Positions 17,770 to 25,828 of a stretch of 64,000 nucleotides of DNA are shown in pieces. The notes beneath the pieces were generated by a model, which was not told where the DNA came from, searched no databases, and was given only the letters and a program-made list of their open reading frames with translations. The stretch is taken from contig JADJJR010000001.1 in NCBI GenBank assembly GCA_016706425.1, positions 1 through 64,000 of the forward strand, given 5' to 3'. Source of the stretch: Elusimicrobiota bacterium. GTDB lineage: Bacteria > Elusimicrobiota > Elusimicrobia > FEN-1173. Each line of letters starts with the position of its first letter. The stretch's first letter is position 1. The translations under genes and the position numbers were made by a program.

Positions 17770-18568
17770 CCTGTCGATGCCCCATTTGACACATGATTAT
17801 TGGACGAACTATCGCTTAACGGGGCAATACAACCTGCGGCCCACCTTGTAGGGATCGATCGGCCTGTTGCGAAGGGAGGGGGGGACCCGGTGGGCCCCCC
17901 AACCTGCCGCGTGTGTCGGGGGGGGTGCGGAGCTCGACCAACCTTTGCGGCGGGTGTTGCCGCCGCCGTGGCCGTGTTACTTTTCGACCGCTATACGGGC
18001 CCTTTTCCACCGCTGAATCATTCGATCCATTCCCCTTTGAAAAGACAGTGGCAAGGGGTTGAGCCTTGCCGCGCAACCTTCCGCCGATGGCGGCGGTGTT
18101 GGACGGAAAACCCCCGCGCGATAGCGCGGCGGCCGGGAAAGAAAAACCTCCGGCGGAACAGCGGGAAAAACCCCGGCCGTTGGCCGGGAGAAAGACAGCG
18201 CACACTGCGGTTGATCCGTTTGTTGGAAAACCCCCGGACGCGGCTTGCTTCGGTTGGACGCCGAAAAACAGGTGCGCGGGCCGCGCGTCGGCACGAGGAG
18301 CGCGCGCCGCCGCCCGGCCCGCTTGGCGTGTGGGCGGACTGGGACGCGGGCCGCTCCGCCTGAAAAGCTGGAGAAAACCGGGCCGCCCCGCGCCCGCAGG
18401 TAAAGCGTGCGCGGTCGCCGGGCTTGGCGTGTTGAGGCGTGGGACGCTGCCCGCTGCGCTTGAGCCCCTGTCCACCCTGTGGGCCGCCGCCGGGGCGGAG
18501 CCCCGTCGTCGTCCTTGCCTGGCCTGGGGTCAAGGCCTTTGGCCTCGCCCCTCCCATCGGTCGCGCGC
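17744..18568 (+). repeat. Tail 2 plus GC-rich block, copy a (inverted relative to copy b)
   Basis: Near-identical reverse complement of 36973-37794. It starts with tail 2 (stop at 17849-17851), then ~715 bases of GC-rich hairpin-dense DNA, and stops at GCGCGC (18563-18568). Most differences near the tail are homopolymer length (G7 vs G6, A4 vs A3); true substitutions appear toward the distal end. Contains GGGGGG-A-CCC / GGG-CCCCCC (17879-17900), the counterpart of the 15460-15485 hairpin. Long open frames here are GC artefacts. It points into the toxin-like operon. Confidence 0.75.
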
Positions 18569-19432
18569 AAAAGGTGGGGAGCGGCCAGGCAAGCCCGCTT
18601 CGCGGGCCACAGGGCTTTATGGTCGCCCCTAGGGGCGACTATTTGATGTATGTGGTCCAGCGTTTAAAGCAACGCACAACCCGTAACACCGTCGGTTTGT
18701 CGTTCTACGCCCGTGGCCCACATACTACCCAAGGGAGTATAACGCGCGGCCTTTTGCGCGGGAGCACATGGTTCCCCTTAATCGTCCTCGGCCCTCCGGG
18801 CCTGCGGGTGGTGTGGCGCGGCGGGGCGGCTTCGCCGCCTCACCGCGCCACAGCTTGCGCGGGGGCCGTAATTGGCCCCCCCGCCCCCCACGCGCCGCCT
18901 CCTTCCGTTCCCCCCTCCGGTCCCACGACGGTGCTGGGCCGGGTTTCCTGGCCCCGCCCCCTCTCCGGCGGGGCCACACGGCACGGTCCCCGGCCCACCA
19001 CCTCTCTCCAGTCCGAAAGTTTGTTGGGTGGCTCGCCCGGCGTCGGCTCCCGCGCCGCCAACACAGGGCGGCGCAATCCGCCGCCGGGTATCGCGTGCAA
19101 TCGGTCGGGGGCAGGGGGGCACTCCCGTTCGGCACTTCCGGCGCGGAGCCTTCCGCTCCGGGGCGCGGGTTGTTTCAGGGTTTCGGGGGCTCGGCGGCAA
19201 GCCGTAGAAAAGCATCCGCCGTGCCCCTTCGCTCCGATCCTCTGCTTTCCCTAGCCGGCCCGCCTCGGGCTAGTCGCCCTCGCCGGCCGTAGACGCCTCA
19301 CTCCCCCCGCGACAGAGTGCCCCCCACCCCCCCAAGTCTTTTTTGTCTTCTCCCCCGAAACCCCTAAAGCCACAACATGCGGGCGCCAACACCCGCGCCC
19401 GCCCGCCACCCCAAAAAGCGCATTTACAAGGC
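18569..19432. other. Non-coding hairpin-rich stretch before the toxin-like gene
   Basis: About 860 bases with no credible gene. It contains strong inverted repeats: TGTGGCGCGG (18812-18821) / CCGCGCCACA (18843-18852) with an inner GGCGGC-TTC-GCCGCC, GGGGGCC-GTAATT-GGCCCCC (about 18861-18880), and a pair GTATGTGG / CCACATAC further upstream. It ends at a consensus promoter. It could be a long leader, a structured RNA or decayed DNA. Confidence 0.4.
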
Positions 19433-19461
19433 TTGACTTCCGACGGGAACGGGTTTAAAAT
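19433..19461 (+). promoter_or_regulatory. Promoter of the toxin-like operon
   Basis: TTGACT (19433-19438), 17-base spacer, TAAAAT (19456-19461). The start would be near 19468, ~28 bases before ATG 19496, with an AAGGA ribosome binding site between. Confidence 0.75.
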
Positions 19462-19495
19462 ATCCTTGCTTTCCAATACTTTTGAAGGATTCCCC

Positions 19496-22006
19496 ATGCG
19501 CCGAGTTCCCTCGCTTGACTTCCCGCTCGGCTCCGCGTTCCATAAGGTTTTAGCTGGCTTCCTCAGCCTGGCCCTCGTCCTAGGCCCGGCCTCCGCTTTC
19601 TCTTACGACGACGACCGCTACACCTACACCCCACCCCGCGTCCAGAACTATCAAAACCAATACCGCCCGCAAAATAACTTTTCACCCTCTTCCCAGTTAA
19701 ACCGCCAGATCAGCAACATGAACTCGGTTTTAACCTTCAAGCAGAACGTCGGGTTCACCAATCCGAAAATCGACCTAAAAACCGACCAACTTTCCCAGGA
19801 CACGTTTAAACCCAAGATTCTCTTCCAACTGGCCATGGCCAACCCGGTTAAGGCCCCTGTCTTGGGCACAAAGCCCCTTCAACCCATTTCAATCGCCAAG
19901 CCCGGATTCTTTGGGGCGGTTCAATCCATTTTCAAAGGCATCGGAGCGGGGTTCCATAAGGTCGGCCAGGCGATTGGGAACGTGGTCCAGCGGGTTTTCA
20001 CCCGGGCAGACAAGCCAGGAGTGGTCTCTCCCCAGCAGAGAGAAATCCTCGCACAGTTCCCCAACCTCCAACCAACAGGGCCGAATTCCTTTGTCGCCGT
20101 GGGCAAGGCCACTGTGGCCTTTGGAAAAGTTTGGGAGCCGGGCTCCACCTTCACCGCCAAGGACGGGAACCTCCAGCTAAACCAAGGCGTTTCCCTGGAA
20201 TCCAGCTTTGGGGGGATCAAAGACAAGAACGGGGGCCTGCTCCCCGTCCGGATGGCGAACATAGAGGGGGCCATCACGCCCGTGGGTTTGGATTTTGACC
20301 GGATGCGCCCCAACACCGTTTTGCAGGTCGCCCATCCCACCGCCGTTGGAGGCTTTGGCACACTCCACCCTGGGGAATTGACCTACCAAGGCCCGGTCAA
20401 AGACGCGGCCAAAACGACCATCGGCGGTCGGTTTAACTTTCAAGGCGTGAAAGTGGATCTGGATCACGACGCCGCCCGGCAGTTCGGGGTGGACCCGACC
20501 GTCACCATTAAACAAGCCACCTTCACCCTCCAGGCGGGGTTGATGCGGCTCAACAGCGCCCTCTTGGAAAACGGGGACAAGCGCACATTCATCCAAGAGT
20601 CCAAACCGCCGTTGGACGTTTCCCAGTTTTCAGAAAAACTTGATTTGCTCGCCAACAACTCACAAACAAACGCCGATGTGCTTCAAAAGACAGAAAAGGA
20701 CTTTTTCCTTCGCGCCCAAGCCGTGAACGCACAAATCTCCCGATTATCGGGGACAGACAATCCCGACGCGACGATCCAGTTTGGCCTGTCCACGGATTTT
20801 TCAAATGCTGTCAAAGATTCCACCGCATTATCCCAATCCTTGACCAAAGCCCGAGAACTCGCCGATAACGGGGATTTCCATGCCGCCGACGCAATCCTTT
20901 CCGACGCTTCAGTCAAACAATCCGCCATAGCCAGTAAAATTAATCCCATCCAAACCCAGTCCGTTGCCCTTCGCGTCATTGAGCACGCATTAAGCAATGT
21001 CGTCCAAAACGAGGATTCGAAAACTCTTTCCCCGTCAGACTTGGCTGTACTCATTCAAACAGAAATTTCCAAATCGGCCCAGTCCCTCCCCAAAGGGGGC
21101 AAGCTCTTTGTTCCAATCTCCGAGGCATTACAACCCCCCACCACCACCCCGAGAGAATCCACATCGGCGCAGCCTCCCAGGGGGGTCATCAGCGGTTTTG
21201 TTCGTGTGGTTCAAAATTTCGTCCACGGGTTTGTTGAAGCCGTTAAGTTGCCCATTCACCTCGGGCAACGCGCCGCGCTCTTTTTGGGGAAATTGGTTGA
21301 CCACACAGGCCGCACCGCTCGACGAACACAACAGCTCGCCGCCGGGGCTATTTTTGGCGTTCTCTCCGGGGACATTTTCGATAGGGCAAATGCAATTAGG
21401 TTTGATTTGTACGGCCCTGCAGTTATCACAATTAACGGTATTTTAAACTCAGCGACTCAGGCTTTAGAAATAAGCAACGCTGTTCGGCGGTCGTTTGGGA
21501 TTAGTGACGCAACCATTGTCCGCAACGACACTCATTATTTCTTTGGCGATTTCTTTCAAATTATCGGCCACGAAACCCTTGGGACCATAGACAAGCCCGC
21601 CATTTTAACCGCAATGGCAATTCGCGAAGGCATAAAACAAAAAGGGGAGGTCTATGTTGTCGCCCACAGTCAGGGGACTTCAATTTTTCGGCAAGCCCTT
21701 TACCTATTGAAACCCGAGGAAATCAAAAAGATTCATTACCTCGGCCTTGGCCCTGAAGTTATCATCAATTCCAAAATCAATGGGCTCGGGTCGTCAAAAA
21801 ACATATTCAATCGTTTTGATATTGTGCCTGTGTTCGGGAATTTTCTTGCCGCACCACTCAATTTTGTCCTTCCCTGGCGGGTCGGACGTTTATATGTGAA
21901 CGAAGTTGATTATCGACGTGAATTTAGGTTTGGTTGGACCCATAGTTTTAGTTATTACAAAAAAAGGATCGATGAATGGGCACAAAGCCAACAGGTTGGT
22001 CGTTGA
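19496..22006 (+). CDS. Large exported protein with C-terminal alpha/beta-hydrolase (lipase-like) domain
   Basis: Predicted 836 residues. ATG 19496 follows a promoter and AAGGA site and opens a signal peptide (FHKVLAGFLSLALVLGPASAF). A Gln/Asn/Tyr/Pro-rich stretch (~40-75) comes next, then a long domain with no family I recognise, including VNLDHDAARQF-like beta segments and helical parts to ~560. Residues ~610-836 look like an alpha/beta hydrolase: nucleophile elbow VYVVAHSQGTSIF, then NRFDIVPVFGN (candidate Asp) and FGWTHSFSYYK (candidate His). The last ~630 bases and the next two genes are markedly more AT-rich than the start of the gene. This resembles modular toxins whose C-terminal effector domain was exchanged. 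Phospholipase-like activity is inference. Confidence 0.65.
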   Translation: MRRVPSLDFPLGSAFHKVLAGFLSLALVLGPASAFSYDDDRYTYTPPRVQNYQNQYRPQNNFSPSSQLNRQISNMNSVLTFKQNVGFTNPKIDLKTDQLSQDTFKPKILFQLAMANPVKAPVLGTKPLQPISIAKPGFFGAVQSIFKGIGAGFHKVGQAIGNVVQRVFTRADKPGVVSPQQREILAQFPNLQPTGPNSFVAVGKATVAFGKVWEPGSTFTAKDGNLQLNQGVSLESSFGGIKDKNGGLLPVRMANIEGAITPVGLDFDRMRPNTVLQVAHPTAVGGFGTLHPGELTYQGPVKDAAKTTIGGRFNFQGVKVDLDHDAARQFGVDPTVTIKQATFTLQAGLMRLNSALLENGDKRTFIQESKPPLDVSQFSEKLDLLANNSQTNADVLQKTEKDFFLRAQAVNAQISRLSGTDNPDATIQFGLSTDFSNAVKDSTALSQSLTKARELADNGDFHAADAILSDASVKQSAIASKINPIQTQSVALRVIEHALSNVVQNEDSKTLSPSDLAVLIQTEISKSAQSLPKGGKLFVPISEALQPPTTTPRESTSAQPPRGVISGFVRVVQNFVHGFVEAVKLPIHLGQRAALFLGKLVDHTGRTARRTQQLAAGAIFGVLSGDIFDRANAIRFDLYGPAVITINGILNSATQALEISNAVRRSFGISDATIVRNDTHYFFGDFFQIIGHETLGTIDKPAILTAMAIREGIKQKGEVYVVAHSQGTSIFRQALYLLKPEEIKKIHYLGLGPEVIINSKINGLGSSKNIFNRFDIVPVFGNFLAAPLNFVLPWRVGRLYVNEVDYRREFRFGWTHSFSYYKKRIDEWAQSQQVGR

Positions 22007-22491
22007 ATTTGTTTCGGTATTTCCCCGCGCTGAGCCTTCTGTTTCTTTCCGGCTGTTTTATCAACCGCGATCTAACTCTGGCCCCTCAATTTCAAGGGAT
22101 CGCTGGCAGCTCTTTTGTTCTTAAAGAGGACGTTCTCGCTTATCATTTCACAAGTGAGCCAAAAAGGACGAAACTTGCCCCGTTTGGGCCTGGAAAAAGC
22201 GATCTTCCCTCTCGCTCGGAAATGAAACCCACACCTTTTCGTTATGAAAATCTAATCGTCGAGGAAATTGTCCCAAAGGGCACTGTTTTCTCCGTTACAA
22301 ATGTCACCAACGATGTTTCTTTCGAGATCTCAATGCTTGTTTACAAAGTGAAAATTGAGAAATCTCAGAACCCAATCTTGCTAGGGAAATCTTTTGAAAT
22401 CCGAGATCTTCTCTCTGTAAAAGGGGACGAGAGCACCGGCCCCGTTTTCAATCAAGAATTTGTCGAAACCTATAATCCGTTAGCACACTGA
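21976..22491 (+). CDS. Lipoprotein, possible immunity protein 1
   Basis: Predicted 171-residue lipoprotein: hydrophobic signal ending LLFLSGC (lipobox Cys ~28). The mature part contains FQGIAGSSFVLKEDVLAYHF and RYENLIVEEIVPKGTVFSVTNV. It overlaps the end of the hydrolase gene by 31 bases, so it is translationally coupled. The next gene is a paralogue (RFSSVVGQTYETKKDLIAFRY and YIIEGLVPSGTRYRV align). In type VI lipase systems, lipoprotein immunity proteins follow the effector; that arrangement is the only basis for the proposed role. Confidence 0.65.
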   Translation: MGTKPTGWSLNLFRYFPALSLLFLSGCFINRDLTLAPQFQGIAGSSFVLKEDVLAYHFTSEPKRTKLAPFGPGKSDLPSRSEMKPTPFRYENLIVEEIVPKGTVFSVTNVTNDVSFEISMLVYKVKIEKSQNPILLGKSFEIRDLLSVKGDESTGPVFNQEFVETYNPLAH

Positions 22492-22524
22492 AGTTTGAAA
22501 AAGAGGGCCTTTGAAGCCAACAAG

Positions 22525-23025
22525 ATGACGAAATGGTCGCCAATATCTTTGGTTCTTTTGATGTTCTTGTCTGGCTGCTTTTTTATGATCGACCGTAATG
22601 TCACCAATGATACACGCTTTTCCTCGGTGGTCGGGCAAACATACGAAACCAAAAAAGACCTTATTGCATTCCGCTATCGTGATAAAAAATCCACCGTTTA
22701 TATCGACGAATTTTCCTCACATAACGGGGGACTTCCTTCAAAAGATCAATTAAAAGAAGGTGTCTACCGCCATGGCGATTACATCATTGAGGGGTTGGTC
22801 CCTTCCGGGACACGATATCGTGTTGAACGAATTGTTGAAGAAAATCATTTTGAAGATTCGTTTCTCGGGATCTACGCCAAGATAACCGCTTCGTCCAACA
22901 ACCGTTTAGATAATTTAAATATAAATGTGTATTGGCTTTTGACAGAAGTTTATCCCTCCGGTGTCCCACAATTTCAGCCCGATCTTGTTTCCTCACCAAA
23001 ATTGGAAGAAAAAAAGGATGAATAA
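22525..23025 (+). CDS. Lipoprotein, possible immunity protein 2 (paralogue)
   Basis: Predicted 166-residue lipoprotein with lipobox LMFLSGC. I chose ATG 22525 because it gives a compact signal peptide; TTG 22495 in frame would add ten residues. It is homologous to the preceding gene by shared pattern (GQTYETKKDLIAFRY, GDYIIEGLVPSGTRYRVERI). It ends with a Lys/Glu-rich tail. Paired immunity paralogues downstream of one effector are common in toxin loci. The next 120 bases are intergenic and the following gene is convergent. Confidence 0.65.
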   Translation: MTKWSPISLVLLMFLSGCFFMIDRNVTNDTRFSSVVGQTYETKKDLIAFRYRDKKSTVYIDEFSSHNGGLPSKDQLKEGVYRHGDYIIEGLVPSGTRYRVERIVEENHFEDSFLGIYAKITASSNNRLDNLNINVYWLLTEVYPSGVPQFQPDLVSSPKLEEKKDE

Positions 23026-23147
23026 GTTGAGGCCGTCGGTCTCTCTGTTGGTTTAAATGGTTCGGCTATTTTTTAAATGGGCCCTTTGCCTAATAATGGG
23101 GAGCATTACACATCCCCTATATCAGAAAAGTTGTGGTGATCGAAAGA

Positions 23148-24128
23148 TCATTCTTTTTCTTCTCCATCCTCGTCCTCATCCTTGATAGGCAACGTCTTTA
23201 TCCTTTGGGAGAAGGCCTTGAAAAATGTCTCTGCCTCCCCCTTAAGCCAATCGAAGGCATCGATCCAAGACGTTTTTTCACCAATATTGACATTCTGCCG
23301 ATATTGGACAATCCGGCAATCTTGCCCATCTTTCAATTCTTGCCACTCCAGCTTTCCCGTAATTTCCTCGATCCCATTCCGGTCTTGCTCCAACAACTTG
23401 AAAGCCTTTTTGGCATTGACGCCTCGGATGTAAATCTCGCAACCGATTCGGTTATACATGGTGCTTGCCGTCAAACTGATCTGAAACTTGCTCCGACCAA
23501 CCGCGATGGAGTACCAATGCTGGGGCCTGGGTTTTCGAAGGCTAAGGCTCGTTTTCGTTTTCGTGCAATGGTCCTTAAAGCCATTCCAGAAATCCAGATA
23601 AAGGGCTTTCGTCTCTGTCATTCCCCTCTTTTCGGAATTCACTGAAGCCACGTATTCATTCGGACGGGCTACCACCCGGAAATCGGGGGCTGGGAGGGAA
23701 TTTCCTATTTTCAACAATTTCATTTCGATCCCATAGAAACGCATGTTCGGGGCGACCTTTTCGTTCAGGAAATCAATCGCCTGGCGATGTTCTTCGGTGA
23801 ATTCACGCGAAATCCATACGACGATACCCGCACCCAACCCGGAGGCGTATGTGATAATTTTCCCAAGATGGTCATGGTTTGTCTTATCCAACTGGTTTTC
23901 AATGATGACCTTTGTGTTTGTAAGCGTATCAAGGGCAACGATGTCGGATTTAAAGACCCCCACGGGGACCTCCACGCCCTCCACCTCAAGCTCCAGATCA
24001 CCCAATTGCCTAGAAAGGGCGGCAATGTTTTCAGGTCGGGCCAGCCAGGGCGTAAAATCCCGCGCCTCGTCTTCCCAGACCTCCCGCAAATCAACAGCCG
24101 TCAATTCGCCTAAACTTTCCTTTGCCAC
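23148..24128 (-). CDS. DUF4268 protein with PD-(D/E)XK-like N-terminal domain
   Basis: Predicted 326-residue protein. GTG 24128 follows GGAGG by six bases; the open frame extends upstream to a TTG at 24155 with no ribosome binding site. The N-terminal half has FKSDIVALDT followed by KVIIENQLDKTNHDHLGKIITYASG, a nuclease-like D...E-x-Q core. The C-terminal half matches DUF4268 (FWNGFKDHC, YNRIGCEIYIRG, EIYI then LEWQEL and DWLKGEAETFFKAF). Such proteins are frequent in restriction and defence regions; activity is unproven. Its C-terminus is an acidic tail. Confidence 0.8.
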   Translation of the reverse strand: MAKESLGELTAVDLREVWEDEARDFTPWLARPENIAALSRQLGDLELEVEGVEVPVGVFKSDIVALDTLTNTKVIIENQLDKTNHDHLGKIITYASGLGAGIVVWISREFTEEHRQAIDFLNEKVAPNMRFYGIEMKLLKIGNSLPAPDFRVVARPNEYVASVNSEKRGMTETKALYLDFWNGFKDHCTKTKTSLSLRKPRPQHWYSIAVGRSKFQISLTASTMYNRIGCEIYIRGVNAKKAFKLLEQDRNGIEEITGKLEWQELKDGQDCRIVQYRQNVNIGEKTSWIDAFDWLKGEAETFFKAFSQRIKTLPIKDEDEDGEEKE

Positions 24129-24225
24129 AGGGTACCTCCAAATGTAATTTTCCAAGTGGTGTTTGGTTTATCGTTGAGCTTCAAAAAGACATCTTCAGTT
24201 ATATAAGGGGTCTAGGGGGCGTTTT

Positions 24226-24334
24226 CAAGGTATCAGGTTAACAAGAGCGATTCCCTCCCGCAAGCGAGCCTCCCTTGGTAGAACCACAGGGAAACCGCTT
24301 ATAGCAAGCTCGCTAACCTCAACTTGATATCTTG
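24226..24334. ncRNA. Candidate structured RNA between DUF4268 and Pif1 genes
   Basis: Outer arms 24226-24240 (CAAGGTATCAGGTTA) and 24314-24334 (TAACC...TGATA.CTTG) pair over ~15 bp with a bulge. Inside are GCGAGC / GCTCGC and a hairpin CCCTTGGT-AGA-ACCACAGGG. The nested layout in a 275-base intergenic gap suggests an RNA. The strand is undetermined and I cannot name a family. Confidence 0.4.
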
Positions 24335-24403
24335 AGATTGGACCTCCCCTATGCCCCAAGGGAATAGAACCCATCATGGCGAGTGGTGGGCCGCACGTCT
24401 TTT

Positions 24404-25825
24404 TTACCGCGCCAAACCCGGCTTTCCTCTTTCATTCAATGCCTCATAAAACCTTTTTATCACAGGATCACATCGAATGTCGTTTTTGTTCATTGGTTTT
24501 GCCAATGAAATTCCACTCATCGCCTTGCATCGGCTCAACGCCACATACACCTGCCCATAATCGAAGGCGCCCGATCCCAAGTCGATCCGGACCTTGTCGA
24601 GCGTCTTCCCCTGGCTTTTGTGAATCGTCACCGCCCACGCCAACATCAGGGGCAGTTGCGTGTACTTCCCCATGGAAACAGGCTTGATCGCCTCATCCTT
24701 GAGCTCGTATTTAAACGTTTCCCATTCCACCGGCCCCACTTCGTAAGCCCGGCCTGTTCCGTCCAAAATCTCAACGGTGGCCGACTCGTCTTTTAATTCG
24801 ACCACTTTTCCCACCGTTCCATTCACCCAGCGTTTGGTTTCATCATTTTTCGTAAACATCACCTGCGCGCCCACTTTCACCGTCAAATTCAATGGGGACG
24901 GAAGTTTGGTTTCTTCCAACGCAAATTTTCCCGTCACGCTGCCCATAAACGTTTTTTCTTCCGACTCAATCTTTTTCAATTCCTCGTCGTTAATGGCGTC
25001 CGCCACCCGGTTTGTTGCGCAAAGGGTGATCACGCCTTCCCGCGCTTCCCCGTTTTCACTCAGGCCATTGATTTTGTTCAACGCCTCCTCGTCCACATCC
25101 CCAACCCGGACTCGGTTCAATAGGCGGATAAACTCTTCCTCGGATTGTCGATATATTTTCGTCAATTCCTTCGTCACCATTGACCCGCTCTTCAAAACCT
25201 TCGCGCTGAAAAAATACGGGCTCTGGTACGCCATTTGAGCCAAAACGTCCCTTTCAATGGCCTGCACCACCGGCGGCAACTGAAACAGATCCCCAACCAT
25301 CACCACCTGCACCCCTCCAAACGGCTCCTGCACTTCCCGGTTCAATTTCAAAAATTGATCCATCGCATCCACCACATCGGCCCGCACCATGGAGATCTCA
25401 TCAATCACCAAAAGTTTTAGTTTTCGATACAGCCGCCGATCTCTTACCAGATGGATATCGTCATCCGTGGCAATCCGCGGCGGCAACCGAAAAAAGGAAT
25501 GGATCGTCGCTCCCCCCACATTCAAGGCCGCCACTCCCGTTGGGGCCACCACCGCCATATTTTCGGGGAAGCAATCCCGCAGGTATTGGATAAATGTCGA
25601 TTTGCCAGTCCCCGCCTTCCCCGTCACAAACACTAAGGGGGCTTTGGCGTTCAACCACCGCATAATTTCCGTGTATTCGGGAGTTACTTCAATGGAGGGG
25701 CGTCGCGGTTTCGTCGGTGCCTTCACCGGTCGGTTTTGTCGCCGAAGGGCCTTCTGTTCCAAATCTTTTACTTCCTGCGGCTCAACTCCGAGCGCCTTTT
25801 TGAACCCCCCCCAAATTCCGGCCAT
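24404..25825 (-). CDS. Pif1-like DNA helicase
   Basis: Predicted 473-residue superfamily 1B helicase: Walker A FVTGKAGTGKSTFIQYL (~70), VVAPTGVAALNVGGATIHSFF, motif II LVIDEISMVRADVVDAMD, VMVGDLFQLPPV, and C-terminal AWAVTIHKSQGKTLDKV with VYVALSRCKAMSG. It starts 3 bases after the stop of the ISP enzyme, so it is cotranscribed. Pif1-like helicases unwind 5'-3' and recur as accessory genes in defence operons. It is complete and of normal length. Confidence 0.93.
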   Translation of the reverse strand: MAGIWGGFKKALGVEPQEVKDLEQKALRRQNRPVKAPTKPRRPSIEVTPEYTEIMRWLNAKAPLVFVTGKAGTGKSTFIQYLRDCFPENMAVVAPTGVAALNVGGATIHSFFRLPPRIATDDDIHLVRDRRLYRKLKLLVIDEISMVRADVVDAMDQFLKLNREVQEPFGGVQVVMVGDLFQLPPVVQAIERDVLAQMAYQSPYFFSAKVLKSGSMVTKELTKIYRQSEEEFIRLLNRVRVGDVDEEALNKINGLSENGEAREGVITLCATNRVADAINDEELKKIESEEKTFMGSVTGKFALEETKLPSPLNLTVKVGAQVMFTKNDETKRWVNGTVGKVVELKDESATVEILDGTGRAYEVGPVEWETFKYELKDEAIKPVSMGKYTQLPLMLAWAVTIHKSQGKTLDKVRIDLGSGAFDYGQVYVALSRCKAMSGISLAKPMNKNDIRCDPVIKRFYEALNERGKPGLAR

Positions 25826-25828
25826 GGT

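Noticed and set aside
14600..19400. Retron or diversity-generating retroelement to explain the repeats
   Set aside because: There is no reverse transcriptase gene, and the repeats are inverted recombinase and block copies rather than template/variable repeats.
23026..23147. Terminator after the second lipoprotein gene
   Set aside because: Only a weak GATC-GAAA-GATC hairpin before T-rich sequence near 23140; it overlaps the end of the convergent DUF4268 gene and is not convincing.
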